Shown in pieces: positions 51,508-61,027 of a DNA stretch of 64,000 bases. Both the position numbers and the translations under genes were made by a program. Source of the stretch: Acidobacteriota bacterium (GTDB lineage: Bacteria > Acidobacteriota > Aminicenantia > Aminicenantales > Saccharicenantaceae); contig JAKLEN010000004.1 in the NCBI GenBank assembly GCA_022711665.1, forward strand, positions 250,528-314,527, read 5' to 3'. Below the pieces are notes generated by a model. The model was not told where the DNA came from, ran no database searches, and saw only the letters and a program-made list of their open reading frames with translations. The stretch's first letter is position 1. Each line of letters begins with the position of its first letter.

Positions 51508-54500
51508 CGGGTCCCCTTTATGAGCGAGAAATCGCCGAACAGGCCGTAACCGACCGATGAATACTCCGACCCCGGCGGCAGGCCGCCCCTGGCGCCCTGC
51601 TGGAAGGACCCGGGCCAGGCCCGGCCGAGCGGCGGATCGTTGTGGAAGGGGCCCAGGGTGTTGCGGAGCGTGCCGTAGACGACCACGGCCACCTCGTTGC
51701 GGCCGGCGGCCAGGGCGCCGGTCAGGTCGACCTCGAAGGGCGGGAAGGCGGCCGTGCCGGCCTTGCGGCCGCCGACATAGACCTCGGCCGTGGCGCCCCG
51801 CCAGTCCCCCAGGCGCAGGCGGTATGGGGCTCCGGCGCCGTCCGGGGAGATGTCGAAGGTCCTGGCGTAGCGGACGGCGGCCCCGTAAAACGGCCAGCCC
51901 TGGGCGTTCCAGGCCCCGGCCCCGAGCGGGGCGGGCGGCCTGATCTCGAAGCCCCGGGCCGCCGCGGCCAGCCGGAAGTCGCCGAGGAGATAGACCGGCT
52001 CGAGCTCGCTGTGGATGGTGAACGGACGCGACTTGATGGTGATCTTGTTCTTCCCCGCGACGACGTGGGCGCCGACGGGATATACGGCGAAGGCCCGATC
52101 GAGCCACCATTTGCCGGGAGCGGCCTGGACTTCCTTGTCGTTGACGAAGACGCGGAAAAGGCCCGGCCGCTGCTCTTCGACGACGGCCTCGAGGTCGGCG
52201 AAGTCCCTGGCGTCGTCCTTGACGACCCTGAACCAAAACACCGCCTCGAAGCCCGAGGCGGCCGGGAACTTGTCGCGGTCGACGATGTTCGTCTTGTACT
52301 GGACGGCGCTGTCCCAGGGGTTGCGGTCGAGGCCGTGGGCCTGGAAGACCTTCCGCTGGGCGTCATAGAAGTAGAGGTCCTTCTCGGTCCGGCCGGCCAC
52401 GGCCAGGTCGCAGTAATCGAGGGTCAGGACGTTCGGCGCCAGGGCCTGGACGGCCAGCGGTCCGCCGGCCGGGAGCTCTTCCCAGGAGGCCGCCGGAGCG
52501 GCCGGCGGCTTGGCCCGCTCGTTCTTGACGCAGAGGAGCAGGCTGCCCGCCGGGGGCAGGGAGAACGGAGCCTCAAGCCGGCCGCCGCGCCGTTCGAACG
52601 GATAGGGCTCGGCCTTCCCGGTGAAGGGGTCCCAGCGTTCGACCGAGCCGCCGGCCAGGGTCATGGTCCCGGCGACCGTCGCCTCGGGCTCGCTGTTGGC
52701 CAGGAAGACGATCTGGCCGCCGTCGAACTCCCGCCGCTGGTGGAAGAGCCTGGCCCCGGCCGCGGGTCCCGAGAACGTGACGGCTGGCGGGCTCATCTCC
52801 CGCAGCAGGTCGAAGCCGCCGCCCGGCCCGATGTCCCGCCAGCGGTCGCCGAAAGAGGCCTGCAGCTCGCGAAGGTCCCCGGTCAGCAGGCCGTCGACGT
52901 ATTCGGGCGGCGTGACCCAGGACAGTATCCGGCCGTCGCGGATGAGGAAGTCGCGGAGCAGGGCCGCGGTCGTATTCTCGAGGTTGCGCAGGCCCGGGGG
53001 CAGGATGACCAGGTTGTAGGACCGGGCGCCGACCTCGAGGCGCTCGTGCGCCGTCGAGCCGAATTCCTCGAGGGTCTTCTCGCTGACCAGGTCGTATTCG
53101 ACGTGCTCGGACTCGAGAAGATGGATGAACGCCTGGAAATCGGCGCCTAGGGCCTTGAACTCGGCCGATTCGGCGGCCGGCGAATAATACATCCAGGCCG
53201 TCGTCGTCGGCTCGATGACGGCGATCCGGTTGACCTGCTGCCCCAGGCTCATGGCCACCGACAGGCGGCCGAAGTAATCGGCCAGGGTGTTGTATTGCTC
53301 CCACCAGGGCTCGTGGTCGGAGAACGAGAGCGGGTGGTCACGCTTGCGGGCGCCGACGATGGTGGCGTAGGACAGGTGCTGGTTGAGGAAGTTGACGCCC
53401 AGGGCGTATTCCCAGTCGCCGATCCGCTTCTGGTCGGCGAAGGTTAGGTCCCAGCCGCCGGCGCCGTAGGTCTCGGACATGGTCCGCTCGCGGCCGCGCT
53501 GGTTGGCCGAGCTGCGGATCTCGCGGACGGCCCGGGCGTTGCCGAACTGGGCGTCGACGGCGGTCGAGAATTCGTTCATCAGGATGTCGATGCCGGGCAT
53601 GTGGGCGTAGGCGGCCAGGGCCAGGTTGTCCGGCGAGACGCGGGGCCGCGGCCACTCGTGCTCCCAGTAATGGCCGGTGAAAACGAGCTTGTTGTCCGTG
53701 GCGTAGGCGTAATAGGTGCGGGCCCAGTTCTCCAGAAACAGGTCCAGCAGCGTGGCGTAGAAATCATGCCGGACGCGCTTCCAGTTGCCCGATTCCTCGA
53801 ACAGCGAGACCAGGTTCGGCCGCAGGTCGTAGCCCCGGCGGGCCAGGAAGGTCTGGAACAGGGCGGGCGTGTAGTTGACGGCCTCGCGGCCGCCGGCCGG
53901 GCCGATCTCGGCCTCGTCCTGGAAGACGCCTGGCACGGTCCGCCCGAACTCGCCGCCGATAGCCTTCTTGTAGCCGTTGAGGGTCAGGTCGAGGAACTTC
54001 TCGGTGACGTCCTTGCGCATGAGGTCGACGAAGGTGTAGCCGCCGTGCCACGGGGACGGGTCGGCCCGGACGACGTCGAAGACGTAATACCTGGCGGCGT
54101 CGCCCGGCGGAGGGGTCTTGCCGCTGACGTCCTCGAGGCCGGTCAGCGTCCGGCGCAGGACGACCAGGGGGGCCGGCCCGGAAGCCGGCGGCGGACCGTC
54201 GAAGGTCCTCATCCTCAGTCCGGAGCGGGCGGCGTCGGGGATGGCCGCCGGGACGTGGCCGCCGGCGAAGCCCGAGGGATAGGAGTTCTCGTCGTAGAGC
54301 CAGATCTTCAGGCCCAGGCGCTTGCCCTCCTCGACGGCGTAGCCGCAGAGGGCGAACCACTCGTCGGAGAGATAGGTCGTGATCAGGCCGGGGCGCGGGT
54401 GGATGAAGGCGCCGCCGATGCCGCGGGCCTTGAAGTCCTCGAGCTGGCGCTTGATCTCGTCCCGGGTGACGACGCCGTTCCAGACCCAGAGCGGGGCGCT

Positions 54501-54644
54501 GCGGTAGTCGGCCGGCGGGTCGGCGAAGGTCGCTCTGAAGGCCTCGTAGGTCGGCCCCTGCGGCTTCGGCGCGCAGGCCGCGAAGACGGCGGCCAGGGTC
54601 AGGGCCAGGACGGCGGCGGCCGGCGAACGGCGGATCATGGTCAT
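51504..54644 (-). CDS. large lipoprotein glycoside hydrolase, GH106-like
   Basis: A 1046-residue exported enzyme. A lipoprotein signal ends at AACA (about residue 25). The N-terminal half shows the GH106-type block PLWVWNGVVTRDEIKRQLED, WLYDENSYPSGFAGGHVPA and GVFQDEAEIGP, followed by a long beta-rich C-terminal part with a carbohydrate-binding galactose-type domain near 900-1020. GH106 enzymes are alpha-L-rhamnosidases; related unclassified groups also exist. It probably releases sugars at the cell surface or in the periplasm. ATG 54644 is preferred over 54638. Confidence 0.85.
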   Translation of the reverse strand: MTMIRRSPAAAVLALTLAAVFAACAPKPQGPTYEAFRATFADPPADYRSAPLWVWNGVVTRDEIKRQLEDFKARGIGGAFIHPRPGLITTYLSDEWFALCGYAVEEGKRLGLKIWLYDENSYPSGFAGGHVPAAIPDAARSGLRMRTFDGPPPASGPAPLVVLRRTLTGLEDVSGKTPPPGDAARYYVFDVVRADPSPWHGGYTFVDLMRKDVTEKFLDLTLNGYKKAIGGEFGRTVPGVFQDEAEIGPAGGREAVNYTPALFQTFLARRGYDLRPNLVSLFEESGNWKRVRHDFYATLLDLFLENWARTYYAYATDNKLVFTGHYWEHEWPRPRVSPDNLALAAYAHMPGIDILMNEFSTAVDAQFGNARAVREIRSSANQRGRERTMSETYGAGGWDLTFADQKRIGDWEYALGVNFLNQHLSYATIVGARKRDHPLSFSDHEPWWEQYNTLADYFGRLSVAMSLGQQVNRIAVIEPTTTAWMYYSPAAESAEFKALGADFQAFIHLLESEHVEYDLVSEKTLEEFGSTAHERLEVGARSYNLVILPPGLRNLENTTAALLRDFLIRDGRILSWVTPPEYVDGLLTGDLRELQASFGDRWRDIGPGGGFDLLREMSPPAVTFSGPAAGARLFHQRREFDGGQIVFLANSEPEATVAGTMTLAGGSVERWDPFTGKAEPYPFERRGGRLEAPFSLPPAGSLLLCVKNERAKPPAAPAASWEELPAGGPLAVQALAPNVLTLDYCDLAVAGRTEKDLYFYDAQRKVFQAHGLDRNPWDSAVQYKTNIVDRDKFPAASGFEAVFWFRVVKDDARDFADLEAVVEEQRPGLFRVFVNDKEVQAAPGKWWLDRAFAVYPVGAHVVAGKNKITIKSRPFTIHSELEPVYLLGDFRLAAAARGFEIRPPAPLGAGAWNAQGWPFYGAAVRYARTFDISPDGAGAPYRLRLGDWRGATAEVYVGGRKAGTAAFPPFEVDLTGALAAGRNEVAVVVYGTLRNTLGPFHNDPPLGRAWPGSFQQGARGGLPPGSEYSSVGYGLFGDFSLIKGTR

Positions 54645-54722
54645 GAGGCTTGCCTTTCTGTCTCCGTCGGGAATCGGGGGGCGGGAGCGGAGAGCGTCGG
54701 AGAACGAGAGCATTCGCCCTCA

Positions 54723-54751
54723 AATCTAGGGGAACGGAGACCCAAAGTCAA
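54723..54751 (-). promoter_or_regulatory. sigma-70 promoter of GH106-like operon
   Basis: Minus strand TTGACT, 17 bases, TAGATT, giving a leader of about 70 bases. Confidence 0.7.
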
Positions 54752-54775
54752 GCCGCGCCGGCCGGGCCGGAAAGG

Positions 54776-54790
54776 CCCTTCCGGGAAGGG
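54776..54790 (-). terminator. hairpin downstream of tRNA-Ser(GCU)
   Basis: CCCTTCC and GGAAGGG pair 12 bases after the tRNA 3' end; the RNA then runs into CCTTTCC. It may stop the tRNA transcript; no long T-run. Confidence 0.3.
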
Positions 54791-54802
54791 AGGAAAGATG
54801 AA

Positions 54803-54896
54803 TGGCGGAGAGGGCGGGATTCGAACCCGCGGCCCCGGTTTGAGCCAGGGCAAACGCTTAGCAGGCGTTCCTGATCGACCACTCCAGCACCTCTCC
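54803..54896 (-). tRNA. tRNA-Ser (anticodon GCU)
   Basis: A 94-base class II tRNA with an encoded CCA. The acceptor stem GGAGAGG/CCTCTCC, the anticodon stem AACGC/GCGTT with loop CTGCTAA, a long variable arm and the T-loop GGTTCGAATCC are all visible. Anticodon GCT reads AGC and AGU serine codons. It lies 1.0 kb from a second serine tRNA that abuts serS. Confidence 0.96.
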
Positions 54897-54915
54897 GCGG
54901 TCGGGGAACCGGGTT

Positions 54916-54945
54916 ATTCTAGCACGAGACCGGGGAGAACGCCAA
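54916..54945 (-). promoter_or_regulatory. promoter of tRNA-Ser(GCU)
   Basis: Minus strand TTGGCG, 18 bases, TAGAAT with an upstream TGC (extended -10), about 20 bases before the tRNA. Confidence 0.5.
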
Positions 54946-55006
54946 ACGATCCGCCTGTTTGCGGACGGGACGGTCCCCCGGATCTCAAGGGCCGGCGGTC
55001 CCGCCG

Positions 55007-55297
55007 TCAGCAGGGGCCCCAGATGTGCCGGGGATGCCGCTTCTCGTATTCGGCGGCGGTTTTCCTGGTGATCTTGTGCCAGGGCTCCCCCGTCTTGGCC
55101 CCGACGATGCCGGCCAGGGCGCAGCGGCAGAGGGTCTTGTCGACCTTGGTCCGCAGCTCATGGAAGACGTCGTAGGGATCGCGCTTGAGGAAGTCCTCGG
55201 CGGTCCTGAGGCCTATCCTCTCGAGCCTGGCCGCCGTCGTCTTGCCGATGTTCGGCAGGTCGGTGAGCCTCCGGACGGACCCGGCCGGCGCTCTCAC
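55007..55297 (-). CDS. Cdd1-like helix-hairpin-helix protein
   Basis: A 96-residue protein with an HhH motif (LTDLPNIGKTTAARLERIG) followed by the Cdd1-type block DPYDVFHELRTKVDKTLCRCAL and a C-terminal WHKITRK. Members are small, probably DNA- or RNA-binding proteins of unknown role. It starts at GTG overlapping the stop of the preceding gene (GTGA); upstream codons belong to that gene's sequence. Confidence 0.78.
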   Translation of the reverse strand: MRAPAGSVRRLTDLPNIGKTTAARLERIGLRTAEDFLKRDPYDVFHELRTKVDKTLCRCALAGIVGAKTGEPWHKITRKTAAEYEKRHPRHIWGPC

Positions 55298-55791
55298 GGC
55301 TGGGCCTGCCCTTCGACCTCCCCGACGACGGCGACGTAGTTCTTGCCGTACTTCCTGGCGCATTTCGGACAGGTCGTGTACCACATATACCATTTCTTGA
55401 CGGCCAGCCCCTTCCCCGCCGCGAAGGCCTCGAAATCCTTGCACCAGGCCCCGGTCTGCTTGAAGTCTCCTTCATAGATCTTGATCAGGAACCGTCCGGA
55501 AAGGGCCGCGTTGGCCGCCCCCGGAACGTCGCCGGTCACGGCGAGATATACATCCATGTTCCATTTCGAGGTATGCTCGGACAGGCACATCGCCTCCGGC
55601 GACATGGCCCCGGCCGCGGCGACCTTGGGGACCAGGCGCCTCATCACGGCGCCGAAGTTGAGGGGCATGAAAAAGAACGTCCGGACGCGGTCCTTGACGA
55701 ACTTCTTCCGGTCCCAGGCGAAGATCTTCCCGTCCCAGGGCGCGGGATCGAACTTGGGGCAGCACTCCTGGTCCTTGTCGTCTACGCTCAT
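55294..55791 (-). CDS. conserved protein of uncharacterised family
   Basis: A 165-residue protein with a distinct sequence: ECCPKFDPAPWDGK at the start, CLSEHTSKWNMDVYLAV in the middle and WYTTCPKCARKYGKNYVAVV at the end. The pattern resembles a GyrI-like small-molecule-binding fold with two cysteine pairs (CC, CPKC) that might hold a metal. I recall the family as conserved but lacking a function. It is coupled to the Cdd1-like gene, and both lie between two serine tRNA genes. Confidence 0.75.
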   Translation of the reverse strand: MSVDDKDQECCPKFDPAPWDGKIFAWDRKKFVKDRVRTFFFMPLNFGAVMRRLVPKVAAAGAMSPEAMCLSEHTSKWNMDVYLAVTGDVPGAANAALSGRFLIKIYEGDFKQTGAWCKDFEAFAAGKGLAVKKWYMWYTTCPKCARKYGKNYVAVVGEVEGQAQP

Positions 55792-55915
55792 GACGGCGCC
55801 TCCTCTTGGCTAGTATCTTACGTCTCCCGCCGTTCCGGCGGGCTCCAGGAAACGGGCGCGGGCCCCGGCGATCTTCGGACCGCCGGCGCGGCGAGGCCGC
55901 GCGGCCAGGCGACAT

Positions 55916-56005
55916 TGGCGGAGGGAGAGGGATTCGAACCCCCGTTCCGGAGGACCGGAAAGCGGTTTTCAAGACCGCCGCCTTCAACCACTCGGCCATC
56001 CCTCC
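55916..56005 (-). tRNA. tRNA-Ser (anticodon UGA)
   Basis: A 90-base class II tRNA with encoded CCA. Acceptor stem GGAGGGA/TCCCTCC, anticodon stem GCGGT/ACCGC with loop CTTGAAA, long variable arm and T-loop GGTTCGAATCC. It begins seven bases after the serS stop and is probably processed from the serS mRNA. Confidence 0.96.
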
Positions 56006-56012
56006 GTCGGAT

Positions 56013-57296
56013 CTATTTCTTGGCGGACTCGATGCGCTCGAGGCCGTTCATATAGGGCCGCAGCGCTTCCGGCACGACGACCGAGCCGTCGGCCTGCTGG
56101 TAGTTCTCGAGGATGGCGCTGACCGTCCGGCCGACGGCCAGGCCCGAGCCGTTGAGGGTGTGGACGAACTCCGGCTTGCCCTTGGCCTCGCGCTTGAAGC
56201 GGATGTTCGACCGCCGGGCCTGGAAGTCCAGGCAGTTCGAGCAGGACGAGATCTCCATGAAACCGTCCCGGCTGGGCATCCAGACCTCGAGGTCGTAGGT
56301 CTTGGCGCTGGCGAAGCCCATGTCCCCGGTGCACAGCAGGACGACCCGGTGGTGGAGGCCCAGCCGCTTCAAGACCTCCTCGGCCGAGGCGGTCATGTGC
56401 TCGTGCTCGTCGAAGGACGTCTCCGGCCGGCTGAAAATCATCATCTCGACCTTGTTGAACTGGTGCTGGCGGATGAGGCCGCGGACGTCCTTGCCGTAGG
56501 ACCCGGCCTCGCTCCGGAAGCATGGCGTCCAGGCGACGAACCGGACCGGCAGCGCGGCGCCGTCGAGGATCTCGCCCCGGTAGATGTTCGTCAGCGGCAC
56601 CTCGGCCGTCGGGATGAGATACCAGTCGAAGCCCTCGAGCTTGAACAGGTCCTCCTTGAACTTCGGCAGGTTGCCCGTCCCGGTCAGGCTGTCGGCGTTG
56701 GCGATGAACGGCGGCAGGACCTCGGTGAAGCCCCGCTCGCGGGTGTGGAGGTCGATCATGAAGCCGATCAGGGCCCGTTCGAGGCGGGCCGCGGCCCCGA
56801 AATAGACGGCGAACCGCGAGCCGGTGATCTTGGCCGCCCGCTCGAAGTCGAGGAGGCCGAGCTTTTCGCCGACGTCCCAGTGGGCCTGGGGCTTGAAGGC
56901 GAACTCCGGCCGGCTCCCCCACCGCCGCACCTCGCGGTTGTCCTCGGCGCTCTTGCCCTCCGGCACGGACCCGTGGGGGATATTGGGGATGTTGAGGAGG
57001 GTCGTCCGGATCTCCTCGTCGAGGCCCTTCAGCCGCTCCTCGAGGGCGCCGATCTCCTCGCCGACCCGGCGCATATCGGCGATGATGGCCGAAGCGTCCT
57101 TCCCTTCCCGCTTCAGCCGCGAGACATCCTCCGAGGCCTTGTTCTTGACGGCCCGCAGGTCCTCGGTCTTCTTGAGGACGTCCTTCCTCTCGCGGGAGAC
57201 GCGAACGAACTCCTCGAGACTGATCCGCGGTCCCCGCCGGGCCAGGCTAATCTGAACGGATTCAAGGTTTTCCAGGACGAACTTGGGGTCGAGCAT
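56013..57296 (-). CDS. serS: seryl-tRNA synthetase
   Basis: A 427-residue class II synthetase. The N-terminal ~110 residues form the coiled-coil arm that grips the long variable arm of tRNA-Ser. Catalytic motifs include [29 protein letters not shown] and the late [15 protein letters not shown]. The ATG at 57296 lies six bases after a TATAAT box, with no ribosome site, so the mRNA is probably leaderless. A tRNA-Ser gene follows directly. Confidence 0.97.
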   Translation of the reverse strand: MLDPKFVLENLESVQISLARRGPRISLEEFVRVSRERKDVLKKTEDLRAVKNKASEDVSRLKREGKDASAIIADMRRVGEEIGALEERLKGLDEEIRTTLLNIPNIPHGSVPEGKSAEDNREVRRWGSRPEFAFKPQAHWDVGEKLGLLDFERAAKITGSRFAVYFGAAARLERALIGFMIDLHTRERGFTEVLPPFIANADSLTGTGNLPKFKEDLFKLEGFDWYLIPTAEVPLTNIYRGEILDGAALPVRFVAWTPCFRSEAGSYGKDVRGLIRQHQFNKVEMMIFSRPETSFDEHEHMTASAEEVLKRLGLHHRVVLLCTGDMGFASAKTYDLEVWMPSRDGFMEISSCSNCLDFQARRSNIRFKREAKGKPEFVHTLNGSGLAVGRTVSAILENYQQADGSVVVPEALRPYMNGLERIESAKK

Positions 57297-57302
57297 GGGC
57301 CG

Positions 57303-57311
57303 ATTATAGCA
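57303..57311 (-). promoter_or_regulatory. extended -10 promoter of serS
   Basis: Minus strand TGC then TATAAT, six bases before the start codon. No clear -35. Confidence 0.6.
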
Positions 57312-57313
57312 CG

Positions 57314-59623
57314 TTAAAAATCGAACGTATATCCGGCCTTGACCATCAGGGTCCGTCCGGCGGAGAGCGGCTTGACCGGCAGGCCGGCATAACGGTCCGT
57401 GTTCAACCTCTCGTTGTAGACAAGATAGAGATCCACGCCTTCCCGCGGGTTGTAGCGAAGCCTCAGGTTTCCGGAGACCTCGCCGCCTTCGCTCGAATAC
57501 TGAAGGAAGACGGACCCGGACAGCTTGACGCTCAGCATCGCCAGGATCCGGAGACGGGCGACGTGGGCCAGGAATTCGGCTTGCCGGGCCGGAAACCGGA
57601 CCCGGTCGAACTCGTACTCCGCGGTGAGCCCCAAACCGGCCGAGACGTTCCACCGGGGACCCAGGACGGCCGAAAAACGGCGCCCGTCATAGAACGCGCC
57701 CATGGTAAGCGTGGCCGAAAACCTCACGGACCGGCCCCCGGGCGTCTCGCCGGTCACGCTGACGGCGCCGAAATTGTAACGGCCGGCTGGGACCTCGACG
57801 CCTTCGGACAGCGCGAACGGCTGCCGCACGTCCTCCCGGGAGACCTGGGGCTCGACCAGGCCGACAAAGCCGGACCGTGTCTCGAAACGCCAGGACGCCC
57901 CGACCCAGCCCGATTCGAGCGATCCGTACGAATTCCGTGTCCAGACCAGGCCGGTCAAATTGAAGTTGTGCCTGAACCAGCGGGACCGGCCGGCCGGGAG
58001 CAGCCCGTAATAGATGCTGGCCACGTACCGGGAAAAGTCGCGGCGGAGCTCGAAGCCGAGCGCCGGATCGTAATCCGCGCCGGCCCGGGAATAGGTCACC
58101 CCGTAGCCCAGGCCCTTGTTCGTCCGCCGGACCCAGCCGGCGAAAATTCGCGACGGCTTGAGGGAGAACGGCTCGTTGGCCAGGCCGTTGCGGAACGTCT
58201 GAGCCCATTTCAGGCTGACGTAGTCGTCTCCGAAGACCCGGACCTGGGCGTCCAGGCCATAGGCCAGGTCGAAGCGGCCGCCGGTCCCGAGCCGCGAGGT
58301 CAGCATGGCCCCCGCATAAGAATAGGCGTTGAAGATCTGACGCCGGACGCGGAGGACGCCCGCATTCTCGCTGGCCGAGCCAGCCGGCCCTTCGGCCTGG
58401 ACATCGAGTAAGCCGATATCCCAACGGCCCAGCCTTCCGACGAGCCTGGCGCCGGCGTAAACCGGGACCAGGCGGCCTCCGTCGAGACCGATGCGGCGGC
58501 TGTAGAAAAGCCGGTTGGAGTCGACGCCTTCGAAGGCGAAATCGAAAATGCTCGCTCGCTCCTGAAAAAAGGGCCTCTTCTCTGGGAAAAAAAGAGAGAA
58601 CCTGGTCAGGTTCACCTGGCGGTCGTCGGCTTCAACCTGGGCGAAATCGGGATTCACGGTCAGGTCCAGGGTCAGGTTGTTCGTCAGCCCGTACTTGATA
58701 TCGACGCCGGCGTCGATCCGGCGGTTCCGGACGGTCCGGAAACCCGTCCCCGTTCCGTCCGGACCGGTTTCCTGCTGCGTCCCCGACAGCACGTGGGGCG
58801 CGACGTAAAACGGCATCCGGCTCTTGACGCCCTCGAGCGAGATCTCCTGCGCCCGGGACGGCTTGAACAGGCTCCAGAAGCCCCAGTTCGGCGGGATCGC
58901 CGGGAAGATGTCCCATTCGTTCTTGCGGGCGATGCTCCGCCAGGTGATCAAGCCCATGACGACGCGCCCGTCCCGGACCTGGAAGCGGAGGCTCGAGAGC
59001 GGGATGCGCAGCTCCGCGAACCAGCCCCGGGCGTCGCGGGCAGTCGCCACCTCCCAGAAAGAGTTCCATTCTTCGTTGACGGGGCGCTCCCCCGCGGCGT
59101 CATCGAAGACCGCCGCGTCCCAGCGCAGTCCGGCCGGCGTCGTGAAGAAGGCCACTGCGTTCTCCTTGTCGTTGAAGGTGTCGATGATCACGCCGAACCA
59201 GTCGCTGCTCGCGTCCCCGGAATCCCGCTGGCGCGAATTGGCCTGGATCCTGTCCGGCTCTCTGTCGAAGAGACGGCCTGCGACATAAAGGTACCCGTCG
59301 TCATGGGCGATCAGGACCTCGGCCCTTTCGCTCGGCTCCCGGCCGAACGTCGGGCTGTGGGTGACAAGGCCGAGCGCCGGAACGGTTTTCCAGGCAGGCT
59401 CGTCGCTGAATCCGTCGAGGCTGATGGGGACGGGGATCCGCGGGATCGTCAGGGGGCCGGGCTCGCCGGAGGCGGCGGCCGGCGGCCAGGCGTCAGGGAA
59501 GGGCAAGGCGGCCTTCGGCAGGACCAGCATAAGGACCAGGAGAGACAGGACGCGCGCGGCCGAATGAAAGGCCCGAGGCGAGCCGGAAGCGCGGCGTTCC
59601 CGGATAGGTCGGCCAGGGTGCAT
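57314..59623 (-). CDS. DUF5916 outer-membrane protein with CBM9-like domain
   Basis: A 769-residue exported protein. After a signal peptide (hydrophobic [17 protein letters not shown] near 25-41) comes a carbohydrate-binding family 9-like domain (about 60-245; [23 protein letters not shown]) and then the DUF5916 barrel, with alternating beta-strands to the C-terminal TFDF. A terminal Phe is a mark of Bam-inserted barrels. The ligand is unknown. GAGGAG lies nine bases before the ATG. Confidence 0.85.
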   Translation of the reverse strand: MHPGRPIRERRASGSPRAFHSAARVLSLLVLMLVLPKAALPFPDAWPPAAASGEPGPLTIPRIPVPISLDGFSDEPAWKTVPALGLVTHSPTFGREPSERAEVLIAHDDGYLYVAGRLFDREPDRIQANSRQRDSGDASSDWFGVIIDTFNDKENAVAFFTTPAGLRWDAAVFDDAAGERPVNEEWNSFWEVATARDARGWFAELRIPLSSLRFQVRDGRVVMGLITWRSIARKNEWDIFPAIPPNWGFWSLFKPSRAQEISLEGVKSRMPFYVAPHVLSGTQQETGPDGTGTGFRTVRNRRIDAGVDIKYGLTNNLTLDLTVNPDFAQVEADDRQVNLTRFSLFFPEKRPFFQERASIFDFAFEGVDSNRLFYSRRIGLDGGRLVPVYAGARLVGRLGRWDIGLLDVQAEGPAGSASENAGVLRVRRQIFNAYSYAGAMLTSRLGTGGRFDLAYGLDAQVRVFGDDYVSLKWAQTFRNGLANEPFSLKPSRIFAGWVRRTNKGLGYGVTYSRAGADYDPALGFELRRDFSRYVASIYYGLLPAGRSRWFRHNFNLTGLVWTRNSYGSLESGWVGASWRFETRSGFVGLVEPQVSREDVRQPFALSEGVEVPAGRYNFGAVSVTGETPGGRSVRFSATLTMGAFYDGRRFSAVLGPRWNVSAGLGLTAEYEFDRVRFPARQAEFLAHVARLRILAMLSVKLSGSVFLQYSSEGGEVSGNLRLRYNPREGVDLYLVYNERLNTDRYAGLPVKPLSAGRTLMVKAGYTFDF

Positions 59624-59746
59624 GAAAATCGTCTCCTCGCGTTGGATTCCCCACCAGGATAGGCGGCGGAGACAGGGCGTTCGACCTGCCTCATGGGGCC
59701 AAACGCGGCCGGCCGGGGCAAGGGGAAAGGCGCGAAGAGGTCTTGA

Positions 59747-60901
59747 CTAAGAGGCGCGGACCCGTTTTCGGTACTCGGTCGGGGTCAGGCCGGTGTGCCG
59801 TTTGAAGGCCGTGTTGAAAACGGACTTGGAGTTGAAGCCCGTCTCATAAAGGACATCGAGGACGGTGCGCCCCTGCGATTCCATGGCCGCGAACAGCCGC
59901 TGGCTTTCGCGGATCCGGTAGGAATTGACGAAATCGAAAAAGTTCCGCTCGAAGCCGCTGTTGATGACCTGGGAAAGCTGGTGAGCGGGCAGCCCGACCT
60001 TCCTGGCCAATTCGGGCAGAGAAAGCAGGGGGTCGAGGTAGGGCTTCTGGGCCTCCATGACGGCAAGGAGCTTATCTCGATAAGCGTCCCTGACCGGCTC
60101 CGGGAGGAGCGTCTTTTCGTACTTCCGCCTGAGGGCGACGGCGATCTCGCCGGTGAAGATCTCGGGCTGACCCAGGCCGCGGATGAACAGCAGGCAGAGG
60201 AACAAGAGGAACGTGATCTCGGCGGCGATATAGAGAAGGAAAACGGCCGGCGTCGTCCCGACAACCAGCCACAGTCCGTACTCGGAAGCGGACAGCCCTC
60301 CCCAGATCATGAACCCATAAAGGACCGCCTTCAACCAGGGAAGGCTGACCTGTTCGACGGTTGAGAAGACCCCTTTGATCTCCTCGCGGTAATAGCGAAG
60401 GGAGACCAGCCCGGCCACCGTGTAGCCGAAGAGCTGGAGATAGACCAGGGCGGTTAAGATATGCCCTTCTGGAAACGGGAAGCGCCCCGTTGGCGTGAGA
60501 ACGGCCCGGAGCGCCTCGGCGGAACGGAATTCGAACCGGATCAGGATATATGCGAAAGCCATGACCGCGGGCAGGGCGTGGATAAGCTGCCGGAACCTCA
60601 GGACGAAGTCCTTGTCCGTCAGGGACAGGACATAGAGATAGAGGAGCGGGACAAAGGAGAAATCAAAGGGCACGTCGATCCAGAAGAGGCGCGGGGCGAC
60701 GGCGTAGATCGCGGCCCGGAGAGCCCGAAAATGCAGGAAGACCCCCCCGAGCTCCGCCGCGGCCCGGGCGGCCAGAAAGGCAGCCAGAATGAGGTTGCTT
60801 GTCCGCCTCCCCTTCTTCTTCTGCATGAGGAGGAGCGAGGCGAAGAAAAGGCATTGGAAGATTATCAGGACATGGAAGATGTTCTTGACATCGTGGTACA
60901 T
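59747..60901 (-). CDS. AraC-family regulator with N-terminal membrane domain
   Basis: A 384-residue protein. Residues ~5-245 form about seven membrane helices; residues ~285-384 are an AraC-type double helix-turn-helix (SLPELARKVGLPAHQLSQVI ... TGFNSKSVFNTAFKRHTG). It resembles 7TM-AraC sensors that control outer-membrane or nutrient genes in Bacteroidetes-like bacteria. The DUF5916 barrel gene lies 123 bases downstream and is a likely target. An AT-rich stretch (about 60919-60932) may hold its promoter. Confidence 0.88.
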   Translation of the reverse strand: MYHDVKNIFHVLIIFQCLFFASLLLMQKKKGRRTSNLILAAFLAARAAAELGGVFLHFRALRAAIYAVAPRLFWIDVPFDFSFVPLLYLYVLSLTDKDFVLRFRQLIHALPAVMAFAYILIRFEFRSAEALRAVLTPTGRFPFPEGHILTALVYLQLFGYTVAGLVSLRYYREEIKGVFSTVEQVSLPWLKAVLYGFMIWGGLSASEYGLWLVVGTTPAVFLLYIAAEITFLLFLCLLFIRGLGQPEIFTGEIAVALRRKYEKTLLPEPVRDAYRDKLLAVMEAQKPYLDPLLSLPELARKVGLPAHQLSQVINSGFERNFFDFVNSYRIRESQRLFAAMESQGRTVLDVLYETGFNSKSVFNTAFKRHTGLTPTEYRKRVRAS

Positions 60902-60991
60902 GGCCCTGCCTTTCCCCGATTTTAATATAAAATCCGGCGGTTTTCATCGTCCGGCCTCATCGGGCCGAACGCCGCCGGAGTCCGGATCGCT

Positions 60992-61020
60992 TTGACAAGC
61001 CGGCGCGATTCGCCGACAAT
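60992..61020 (+). promoter_or_regulatory. sigma-70 promoter of cobO operon
   Basis: TTGACA, 17 bases, GACAAT. The -10 ends seven bases before ATG 61028, so the predicted mRNA starts at or next to the AUG. Confidence 0.7.
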
Positions 61021-61027
61021 GTTCCGG

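Noticed and set aside
53601..55175. Long plus-strand open frame over the GH106-like gene and a tRNA
   Set aside because: It runs through a tRNA gene and opposite a clear lipoprotein gene; no domain seen.
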